Positions 31,194-37,394 of a stretch of 37,394 bases of DNA are shown in pieces; position 1 is the first letter of the stretch, and every line of letters starts with the position of its first letter. The position numbers and the translations under genes are program-made. The DNA lies in contig JBIKSZ010000007.1 in the NCBI GenBank assembly GCA_044348345.1, positions 1 to 37,394 on the forward strand, read 5' to 3'. Below the pieces are notes generated by a model. It saw nothing but the letters and a program-made list of their open reading frames with translations. It had not been told where the DNA came from and did no database searches. Origin of the DNA: Falsiroseomonas sp044348345 (GTDB taxonomy: Bacteria > Pseudomonadota > Alphaproteobacteria > Acetobacterales > Acetobacteraceae).

Positions 31194-32334
31194 CGCCCGG
31201 CTTCACCTCGCCCTCGAACCAGCCCACGTCCAGCGTTGCGACCTCGCCGAAGGGCACGCGCTGGCGCGCGGCGTCGCGCATGATCGGCCAGGCGGTGAAG
31301 GGCATGGTCAGCAAGGGCATCGGGTCGCGCGCGGACCAGGTGACGTCGCGCGTGGTCAGCAGCCGCTTGAGATGGCCGGGGAAGGCGCGGTCACGCCGGA
31401 AGGCGGCCAGCTGCGTCTCTGTCAGGCAGGACCAGAATTGCTGCAGCTGGGTCGCCGCGCGATGGGCCAGTTGATCGGATGCGCCGAGGATCGCGGGCGC
31501 GATCTGCTCGGTGCGGAAGAAATGCAGCCCGCTGGTCGTGCGCGGATTGCACTCGATGCCGTGGATGCGCCCTTCCGCATCCTCGCGCAGGTCGAAGGAG
31601 ATGAAGCCGGTCCAGCCTAGGGCGGCGACAAGGCGCGCGATCCAGGCCTCGGCCTCCGGGTGCGCCACACGTTCGAAGGCGCAGGCGACGGAGCCGGCGA
31701 ATTGCACACCGCGATAGACCACCGTGCCGACCACGCGCCCGCCGCGCGCCAGCGTGCAGGAGCTGTATTCGGCACCGGGCAGGAAGCGCTGGACGATAGC
31801 GGGCGATTCGGGATCGGGCGCGGGCAGCGCCGCGCCCTCAGCCAGCACGCGCACGCCGCGGCCCGCGGCGGAATGGATCGGCTTCACCACCACGCGGCCG
31901 GTCGCCGCCAACGCCGTCGCCGCCGCGCTGCCAAAAGGGTGCGTCTCCGGCACGGCGAGGCCCGCGGCCGCAGCAACCTCGACGAAGCGCCCCTTGTGGT
32001 GCAGCGCGAGCATCTCGCCGGGTGGCATGGCGAAGACCGGCACGCGCGGCAACAGGCGCGGCAGGAAGGCGACATGCATCGCCTCCTCCGAGACCGGGAC
32101 GACGAGGTCGGCGCCGTGCTTCACCACCGCCTCGGCCAGCGCCTGCAGATAGGCGCGCTTGCCCTCGGCCGGCGCTGGCAGGCGGACGCTCCGCGTGACG
32201 CTGCCCGACGCGCCGCAGAGATGCCGCGCATGCGGCTCCGCCACCACCACGCGCCAGCCCGCCGCGGCAAAGCTGCGGCAGATATCGAGCGCCTTGGGCA
32301 GCCGCCCGAGCGTGACGAGGACGGTGCCGGTCAT
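31135..32334 (-). CDS. ATP-grasp ligase in the carotenoid cluster
   Basis: A 399-residue ATP-grasp enzyme from ATG 32334. The N-terminal pre-ATP-grasp domain starts VLVTLGRLPKALDICRSFAAAG. The ATP-binding part has GRVVVKPIHSAAGRGVRVL near residue 150, and the metal-binding motif is GIECNPRTTSGLHFF near residue 260. A C-terminal domain of about 120 residues ends in a low-complexity Ala-rich tail that reads into the end of crtC. ATP-grasp enzymes join a carboxylate to an amine, thiol or similar group through an acyl phosphate. I know of no standard carotenoid step using one. It follows the P450 gene on the same strand, separated by 145 nt holding five hairpins. Confidence 0.8.
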   Translation of the reverse strand: MTGTVLVTLGRLPKALDICRSFAAAGWRVVVAEPHARHLCGASGSVTRSVRLPAPAEGKRAYLQALAEAVVKHGADLVVPVSEEAMHVAFLPRLLPRVPVFAMPPGEMLALHHKGRFVEVAAAAGLAVPETHPFGSAAATALAATGRVVVKPIHSAAGRGVRVLAEGAALPAPDPESPAIVQRFLPGAEYSSCTLARGGRVVGTVVYRGVQFAGSVACAFERVAHPEAEAWIARLVAALGWTGFISFDLREDAEGRIHGIECNPRTTSGLHFFRTEQIAPAILGASDQLAHRAATQLQQFWSCLTETQLAAFRRDRAFPGHLKRLLTTRDVTWSARDPMPLLTMPFTAWPIMRDAARQRVPFGEVATLDVGWFEGEVKPGATAAAAAPATAASRTSAAI

Positions 32335-32359
32335 GCCTGATCCCGCACGTTGCGACCTG

Positions 32360-32468
32360 CGCCCGCCGCAGGCGGGCGAGCGGCCGAATGGCCGCCGCGG
32401 CCTATGCCGCGTAGCCAAGCGCGCGGAGGCGCGCGCCGGCGATTGAGGGCGGATCGGTTACGATCCGC
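32360..32468. repeat. Five consecutive hairpins between the P450 and ATP-grasp genes
   Basis: Five perfect inverted repeats follow one another: 32360-32378 (8 bp stem, loop GCA), 32380-32395 (GCGGCC/GGCCGC, loop GAAT), 32396-32411 (CGCGGC/GCCGCG, loop CTAT), 32419-32434 (GCGCGC/GCGCGC, loop GGAG) and 32449-32468 (GCGGATCG/CGATCCGC, loop GTTA). Four have 4 nt loops. On the minus strand they would form the whole RNA between the P450 stop and the ATP-grasp start. No gene is seen in this stretch. Confidence 0.75.
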
Positions 32469-32479
32469 GGGATTTGGCA

Positions 32480-33901
32480 TCATGCGGGCATCACGGTGCA
32501 CATCACCTGCTCGACCGGGCGGGTGGTGAGCCGCGCGGCGGGGCGGATGGCCTCGGGCGCGACCAGGCGCCAATCGTAGCGGCGGAACAGCCGGGCGATC
32601 AGCAGCGTCGCCTCGATGGTCGCAAACGCCGCACCAGCGCAGATGCGCGGGCCGATGCCGAACGGGATATAGGCGCCGGAGGTGATCTCCGCCTCGCGCT
32701 CTGGCAGGAAGCGGTCGGGGTCGAAGCGGTTGGGATCCTTCCAGTAGCGGCGATGCCGGTGCAGCACCCAGGGCGCCACCATCACCAGCGCCCCCTTCTT
32801 CAGCCGGTAGCCGTCGAGCGCCGTCGCCTCATTGGCGATGCGCGGCAGGAAGGTGATCGGCGGATAGAGCCGCAATGTCTCCCGAAAGATGTTGCGCGTC
32901 AGCGTTAGGCGCTTGATGTGGTGGAACTCGATCGGGCCGCCGCCCGTCACCTCCTCGACCTCCGCGCGCAGCCGCGCGACCAACGCCGGCTGGGTGGCGA
33001 GGATGGCGAAGACCCAGGTGAGCGCGCTCGCGCTGGTCTCATGCCCCGCGAGGAACAGCACGCCGAGCTGATCAATCAGCTCCTCGCGCGTGAACGCCTT
33101 CCCGCCGACCCCGTCGCGCGCCTCGATCACCTGCTGGGCGATGTCGTCGAAGCTGGCGCCGGCCGCGAGATGCGTGTCCAGCAATTCGCCGATGCGCGCG
33201 CGGATGATCCGGCAGGCATCCAGCACCGGCGCCTTCTGCGGCGCCTTGGTCCAGGCCTTGTCCCAGATCAGCCGGCGGATCTCCACCTGCGCCACGCGGC
33301 GCTCGAATTCGGTGAAGGCGTCGAAGACGTCGTGCGCCGTGCGGGTTTCGAGCGTCGTGGTGAAGACGGTGCGGCAGATGATATCCGCCGTCAGGTGGCT
33401 CATCGCGAGATCAAGGCTGAAGGCCGTGCCGTCGCGGGCATGGCGGTCATACTCATGCTCGGCATGCGCGCAGCCATCCTGCATCTGCGGGAAGGCGCGG
33501 TTGACGCGCATCAGCGACAGCGCCGGGTCGATCATCTCCCGCTGGCGCTTCCAGGTGGCGCCGGAGGAGACGAAGATGCTGTCGCCGATCAGCGGCTCCA
33601 GCGCATGCACCATCAGGTCGGATTTCGGGAAGATGCCCTCCGGATCCGCCAGCACATGGCGGACCATGGCGGGCTCGTTCACCACCACGATGGACCGCCG
33701 CGAATAACCGAGCGGGCCGATCTTCATGTGATAGGCCTCGGCCGGCAGCAGGGACAGCAGGTCGCCATCGCCACGCAGCATGGCGCGGACCAGGGAGGGC
33801 AAGGCCGGCCAGGGCGGGGTGTAGGGCGGAATGAAGGGCGCCCAGCCGGCGGCACCGGCGCTGCGGGCCGGGGCGTCTTCCATCGTGGGAGCGTCGGTCA
33901 T
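32480..33901 (-). CDS. Cytochrome P450 in the carotenoid cluster
   Basis: A 473-residue soluble-type bacterial P450. The I-helix is FLAGHETSASALTWVF near residue 280, the K-helix ExxR is FRETLRLYPPITFLPR near residue 335, and the heme-Cys loop is PFGIGPRICAGAAFA near residue 415. There is no N-terminal membrane anchor. The type, with a long K-helix to heme spacing and an RYDWRLV C-terminal segment, resembles P450s such as CYP175 that hydroxylate carotenoids, but this is by eye. It is divergent from the DUF2306-like gene across a PpsR-like palindrome, so a carotenoid substrate is a reasonable inference. Electron-transfer partners are not in the window. Confidence 0.88.
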   Translation of the reverse strand: MTDAPTMEDAPARSAGAAGWAPFIPPYTPPWPALPSLVRAMLRGDGDLLSLLPAEAYHMKIGPLGYSRRSIVVVNEPAMVRHVLADPEGIFPKSDLMVHALEPLIGDSIFVSSGATWKRQREMIDPALSLMRVNRAFPQMQDGCAHAEHEYDRHARDGTAFSLDLAMSHLTADIICRTVFTTTLETRTAHDVFDAFTEFERRVAQVEIRRLIWDKAWTKAPQKAPVLDACRIIRARIGELLDTHLAAGASFDDIAQQVIEARDGVGGKAFTREELIDQLGVLFLAGHETSASALTWVFAILATQPALVARLRAEVEEVTGGGPIEFHHIKRLTLTRNIFRETLRLYPPITFLPRIANEATALDGYRLKKGALVMVAPWVLHRHRRYWKDPNRFDPDRFLPEREAEITSGAYIPFGIGPRICAGAAFATIEATLLIARLFRRYDWRLVAPEAIRPAARLTTRPVEQVMCTVMPA

Positions 33902-33972
33902 GCCGTCCTATCCGGGGCGCGGCATCGCGCCGGTCTGACAATCAAGCGAGAGTCTGGCGACTTTACACCCGG

Positions 33973-33996
33973 AAGTGTCAAGTGGCATTGTCACTT
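33973..33996. promoter_or_regulatory. PpsR-like operator between the P450 and DUF2306-like genes
   Basis: Left arm AAGTGTCA (33973-33980) and right arm TGTCACTT (33989-33996), with the same 8 bp spacing as the site before the crtD-like gene; the two 24 bp sites are identical at 18 positions. The right arm has TCA where the consensus has ACA, so the match is imperfect. The flanks extend the symmetry (ACCCG on the left, CGGGT on the right). A consensus -35 hexamer TTGACA facing the P450 gene lies on the minus strand at 33976-33981. Confidence 0.6.
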
Positions 33997-34016
33997 CGGG
34001 TTTCAGAGGCGCCGCG

Positions 34017-34760
34017 ATGGAGCTGATGGTCTTCCATACCCTGGTCATCGCCCACATCCTGACGGGGGCGACGGGCGCGATCGCCTTCTGGGTGCCGGTG
34101 ATCGGCCGGAAGGGGGCCGTGAACCATCGCAAATGGGGCCAGGTGTTCAGCGTGTCGCTGCTCTGCACCGGCTGGTTCGCGCTGGCGATGAGCCTGCTGT
34201 CGCTCTACGACCCGCTGGGCACGCATCCGCAGCTGGAGGGCCGCTTCCCGGCCGAATTCGTGCGCGGCTTCTTCGGGCACCTGATGCTCTGCGCCGCGAT
34301 CCTGACCATCAACCTCACCTGGTATGGCTGGATGCTGGTGCGCAACCGCAACCGCGCCGAGCTGAATCGCACCCGCGCCATGTATGCGCTGCAATGGCTG
34401 ACGATCGGCGCCGCCATCAATTGCGCCGCCCAAGGCTGGATGATGGGGGAGAAGCTGCTGATCGGGCTTGCCATCGTCGGCGTCGCAACCGGCTGGACCA
34501 ACCTGCATTTCCTGGCCAAGCCGAACCCTACGCGAGAGGATTGGCTGAAGGAGCATGTGAAGGCGCTGGTTGGCGCCGGCATCTCCGTCTACACGGCCTT
34601 CCTCGCCTTCGGGTCGGTGCGGCTGATGCCGGAGCTCGCGCTCAGTCCCGTGATGTGGGGCGTGCCGCTCGCGGTCGGGCTCGCAATCATCATCTGGCAC
34701 CGCTTGGCCCTCGACCGCGCCGCGCGCCAGCGCCGCGGCACGCTCGCGCAAGCCGCCTGA
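34017..34760 (+). CDS. DUF2306-like integral membrane protein
   Basis: A 247-residue polytopic membrane protein with about six or seven hydrophobic segments (for example VIAHILTGATGAIAFWVP near the start and VMWGVPLAVGLAIIIW at the end). His-containing segments VIAHILTGATGAIAF and GAVNHRKWGQVF resemble DUF2306-type proteins, where a His would be placed to bind a cofactor or proton. The start at 34017 is supported by AGAGG at 34005-34009. The following crtD starts 2 nt after its stop, so it is co-transcribed with a carotenoid gene and lies downstream of a PpsR-like site. Function unknown. Confidence 0.72.
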   Translation: MELMVFHTLVIAHILTGATGAIAFWVPVIGRKGAVNHRKWGQVFSVSLLCTGWFALAMSLLSLYDPLGTHPQLEGRFPAEFVRGFFGHLMLCAAILTINLTWYGWMLVRNRNRAELNRTRAMYALQWLTIGAAINCAAQGWMMGEKLLIGLAIVGVATGWTNLHFLAKPNPTREDWLKEHVKALVGAGISVYTAFLAFGSVRLMPELALSPVMWGVPLAVGLAIIIWHRLALDRAARQRRGTLAQAA

Positions 34761-34762
34761 GC

Positions 34763-36328
34763 ATGGACGGCAGCATCGGCCGAAGGAGTGGCGGCCGACG
34801 CGACCGCGTGGTGGTGATCGGCGCCGGCATGGGCGGGCTTGCGGCCGCCGTGGACCTCGCCCGACGCGGCGCGGAGGTGACGGTGCTGGAACGCGCCGCG
34901 ACCGCCGGCGGCAAGATGCGCCAGGTGCAAGCTGGCGGCGCGGGCGTGGATGCCGGGCCGACCGTCTTCACCATGCGCTGGATCTTCGAAGGCCTCTTCG
35001 CCGATGCCGGGGAACGGCTGGAGGATCGGCTGGACCTCGTCACCGCCGATATCCTGGCGCGCCATGCCTGGCGCGGCGGTGACACGCCCGGATCGCGGCT
35101 CGACCTGTTCGCCGATATTGACCGCTCGGCGGAGGCCATCGGCGACTTCGCTGGCGCAGCGGAGGCGCGGGGCTATCGCGATTTCGTCGCGCGCAGCGCC
35201 GATATCCACCGCACCCTGGTCGGCAGCTTCATCGCAGCCGAACGCCCCTCCCCGCTCCAGCTCGTGAACCGCGTGGGCTGGGGGCAGTTGGACGCGCTGT
35301 GGCGCACCACGCCCTGGCGGACGATGTGGTCCGCGCTCGGCCAGCATTTCCGCGATGCGCGGCTGCGGCAGCTCTTTGGGCGCTACGCGACCTATTGCGG
35401 CTGCTCCCCCTTCCTCGCGCCAGCAACGCTGATGCTGGTCGCGCATGTCGAGCAGGATGGCGTCTGGCTGGTGCGCGGCGGGATGGTGCGGGTGGCGGAG
35501 GCGCTGCAGCACCTCGCCGAACGGCAGGGCGCGCGCTTCCGCTTCGATGCGCATGTGGCGGAGATCCTGGTCGAGAATGGGCGCGTGGCCGGCGTGCGCC
35601 TTGCCGATGGCGAGCAACTGCCGGCGGACGCCGTGGTGTTCAACGGCGATGTCGCCGCCCTCGCGCGCGGATTGCTCGGCGCAGGGGTACGCCACGCCGC
35701 CGCCGACACGCCGGACGCCGCGCGTTCGCTCTCGGCCGTCACCTGGTGCGCGCATGTGCCGACCACCGGCTTTCCGCTCAGCCACCACAACGTCTTCTTC
35801 GCCGAGGACTATGCCGAGGAATTCGACGCGATCTTCCGGCGCCGCACGATCTGCGCCGACCCGACCGTCTATATCTGCGCGCAGGACCGCGGCACCGGGG
35901 ATGTCGCAGAGGGCGAGGCCGAACGCCTGCTGCTGCTGATCAACGCCCCGCCCGATGGCGACCGGCGCGATTTCGGCGCTGAGCTGCCAGAGCTGGCGCA
36001 CCGCACGCTGCGCCTGCTGCGAGACTGCGGGCTCGAACTCGGCCTGCCGGAGGAGGCCGCGGCACCGACGACGCCAACCGGCTTCAACGCGCTGTTCCCG
36101 GCGAGTGGCGGCGCGCTGTACGGCCGCGCCAGCCATGGGGCGACCGGCACCTTCGCGCGCGCCGGCGGCATCACGCGGCTGCCCGGCCTCTACTGCGCGG
36201 GCGGGTCGGTGCATCCGGGGCCGGGAATTCCGATGGCCGTGATGTCCGGCCGACTTGCCGCGGCGCGGCTGCTGGAGGATCGCTCCGGCGCCACGCGCCG
36301 CGCCATAAGGCTGCCTGCGCCGGCGTGA
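34763..36328 (+). CDS. crtD: 1-hydroxycarotenoid 3,4-desaturase CrtD (canonical-looking copy)
   Basis: A 521-residue FAD-dependent desaturase. The FAD motif is VVVIGAGMGGLAAAVDLARRG near residue 15, followed by GGKMRQV and VDAGPTVFTM. CrtD-type features are LFADIDRSAEAIGDFA, LFGRYATYCGCSPFLAPATL, VFNGDVAALARGLLG, RSLSAVTW, SHHNVFFAEDY and DPTVYICAQDRG; the C-terminus has GLYCAGGSVHPGPGIPMAVMSGR. It would introduce the 3,4 double bond into 1-hydroxy carotenoids made by CrtC. Translation is probably coupled to the membrane protein upstream (2 nt gap). This copy looks closer to Rhodobacter CrtD than the gene next to crtC does. Confidence 0.88.
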   Translation: MDGSIGRRSGGRRDRVVVIGAGMGGLAAAVDLARRGAEVTVLERAATAGGKMRQVQAGGAGVDAGPTVFTMRWIFEGLFADAGERLEDRLDLVTADILARHAWRGGDTPGSRLDLFADIDRSAEAIGDFAGAAEARGYRDFVARSADIHRTLVGSFIAAERPSPLQLVNRVGWGQLDALWRTTPWRTMWSALGQHFRDARLRQLFGRYATYCGCSPFLAPATLMLVAHVEQDGVWLVRGGMVRVAEALQHLAERQGARFRFDAHVAEILVENGRVAGVRLADGEQLPADAVVFNGDVAALARGLLGAGVRHAAADTPDAARSLSAVTWCAHVPTTGFPLSHHNVFFAEDYAEEFDAIFRRRTICADPTVYICAQDRGTGDVAEGEAERLLLLINAPPDGDRRDFGAELPELAHRTLRLLRDCGLELGLPEEAAAPTTPTGFNALFPASGGALYGRASHGATGTFARAGGITRLPGLYCAGGSVHPGPGIPMAVMSGRLAAARLLEDRSGATRRAIRLPAPA

Positions 36329-36331
36329 TCC

Positions 36332-37394
36332 TCAGCGGCGGAAGGCGAAGCCCGTCGGGACCAGCTGGTCCAGGATGCGCGCGGAGCTGATCACGCCCGG
36401 CACACCAGCGCCCGGATGCGTGCCGGCACCGACCAGGAACAGCCCCTCCACCTCCTCGCTGCGGTTGTGCGGGCGGAACCATGCGCTCTGGAACAGCTGC
36501 GGCTCCAACGAGAAGGCCGCGCCATTGACCGACAGCAACCGGTCTCGGAAATCCTGCGGCGTCAGCATGCGCGAGGTGACGATGCTCTCCCCAAGGCCGG
36601 GCAGCACCGTCTCCTCCAGCCGCTTCTGGATCGCGGCGCGATAGGGCTCCGCATGGCTCGCCCAGTCCACGCCGCTGCCGAGATGCGGCACAGGCGACAG
36701 GACATAGAAGGCATCGCAGCCCGGCGGCGCGAGGGAGGGGTCCGTCATGCTCGGCCGATGGAGGTAGAGCGAGAAATCCTCCGCCAGCCGCTTGCGAGTG
36801 AAGATGTCCTTCAGCAGGCCCTCATAGCGCGGCCCGAGCACCATGGTGTGGTGGTAGACATCGTCGAAGCGCCGGTTGGTTCCGAAGTACCAGACGAAGA
36901 GGCTCATCGAATAGCGCGCCCGGGCGATCCGGCGGTCCGTCCAGCGTCGCCGCGGGTGGTTTCCCAGCAGCTTGGAATAGGTCCAGCCCACATCGGCGTT
37001 GGACACCACGATATCCGCCCGCAGCTGCTCGCCGCCCGCCAGTCGCACGCCGGCCGCGCGGCCATTCTCGACCAGGATCTCCTCCACCTCCGCATTGCAG
37101 CGGATATGGCCGCCAAGGCCGTCGATCAGGCTGGCGATGCCCTGCACCAGCGATCCCATCCCGCCCATCGCGTAATGCACGCCGTGCATGCGTTCCAGAT
37201 GCGCGATCAGGCAGTAATAGGCGGTGGTGGTCAGCGGATTGCCGCCGATCAGCAGCGGATGGAAGCTGAAGGCGATGCGCAGCTTCTCGTTGCGGAAATA
37301 GTCGCCGACCTTGCCGAAGACCGTCCGGTAGCCCTGCAGGCGGATCATGTCCGGCGCCGCGCGCAACAGCGCGCCGAAGCTGTGGAAGGGCTTA
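36332..37394 (-). CDS. crtI: Phytoene desaturase CrtI, 5' part cut by the window edge
   Basis: The C-terminal portion of phytoene desaturase (about 350 residues visible), which turns phytoene into neurosporene, lycopene or further desaturated products. Visible are FSFHPLLIGGNPLTTTAYYCLIAHLERMHGVHYAMGGM-type sequence, DIVVSNADVGWTYSKLLG, the FVWYFGTNRRFDD segment and the end motif LFLVGAGTHPGAGVPGVISSARILDQL. The frame stays open to the right edge, so the start and the FAD motif lie outside. It is convergent with crtD, 3 nt apart. Its promoter and probably crtB lie beyond the window. Confidence 0.93.
   Translation of the reverse strand, partial: KPFHSFGALLRAAPDMIRLQGYRTVFGKVGDYFRNEKLRIAFSFHPLLIGGNPLTTTAYYCLIAHLERMHGVHYAMGGMGSLVQGIASLIDGLGGHIRCNAEVEEILVENGRAAGVRLAGGEQLRADIVVSNADVGWTYSKLLGNHPRRRWTDRRIARARYSMSLFVWYFGTNRRFDDVYHHTMVLGPRYEGLLKDIFTRKRLAEDFSLYLHRPSMTDPSLAPPGCDAFYVLSPVPHLGSGVDWASHAEPYRAAIQKRLEETVLPGLGESIVTSRMLTPQDFRDRLLSVNGAAFSLEPQLFQSAWFRPHNRSEEVEGLFLVGAGTHPGAGVPGVISSARILDQLVPTGFAFRR

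Noticed and set aside
32918..34016. N-terminal extension of crtD reading through the P450 region
   Set aside because: The extension is an antisense shadow of the P450 gene; the FAD motif comes directly after ATG 34763, which follows the membrane protein gene by 2 nt.
1..37394. tRNA, rRNA, insertion sequences, attachment sites
   Set aside because: No transposase- or integrase-like protein, no terminal repeats and no tRNA-like fold were recognised.

Overview
The window is a 37.4 kb stretch of very GC-rich DNA with tightly packed genes. The gene content points to an alphaproteobacterium, most likely an Acetobacteraceae (Roseomonas-like) aerobic anoxygenic phototroph. It carries a PpsR/CrtJ regulator, a bacteriophytochrome, heme oxygenase, CrtC, CrtD and CrtI, together with polyhydroxybutyrate (PHB) genes and the alphaproteobacterial regulator PhaR. 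The genus is inference from gene content only. No rRNA, tRNA, insertion sequence, prophage or CRISPR array was recognised.

Layout. 58-7808: acyl-CoA and organic acid metabolism (ADP-forming acyl-CoA synthetase, MaoC-type hydratase, 3-oxoacid CoA-transferase A and B, enoyl-CoA hydratase, amidase), with one divergent exported serine hydrolase. 7836-10576 (minus): aromatic amino acid genes, chorismate mutase, a HisC-type aminotransferase and prephenate/arogenate dehydrogenase. 10717-12500: metX-metW. 12532-13875: a small hypothetical gene, a candidate small RNA resembling the alpha-r8 (MmgR) family on the minus strand, a CRP/FNR-type box and phaB. 13971-18870: mixed housekeeping genes (double YCII protein, EamA transporter, methyltransferase-cupin-GST-glyoxalase II run, divergent methyltransferase). 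18921-23152: a CheZ-like phosphatase, then phaA, a short PhaC-like synthase overlapping a PhaE-like gene, and divergent phaR. 23175-24343: a DUF2786 protein and an HExxH protein.

24383-37394 is one end of a photosynthesis gene cluster. On the minus strand ppsR, bphP and a heme oxygenase gene overlap end to start, giving one light-sensing unit: the oxygenase makes biliverdin, the kinase-less phytochrome binds it, and the phytochrome probably antagonises the PpsR repressor. Divergent from it lies a crtD-like gene coupled to crtC. Then come a minus-strand P450 and ATP-grasp gene, divergent from a DUF2306-like membrane protein coupled to a second, more canonical crtD, and finally crtI, cut by the window edge. 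Two closely similar PpsR-type palindromes sit in the two divergent promoter regions, so the P450, the membrane protein and possibly the ATP-grasp gene may be co-regulated with carotenoid synthesis. This is the best candidate for an undescribed tailoring module in the window.

The PHB theme recurs: acetoacetyl-CoA reductase, thiolase, a class III-like synthase pair, PhaR, an MmgR-like small RNA and CoA-transferase genes all fall within about 19 kb.
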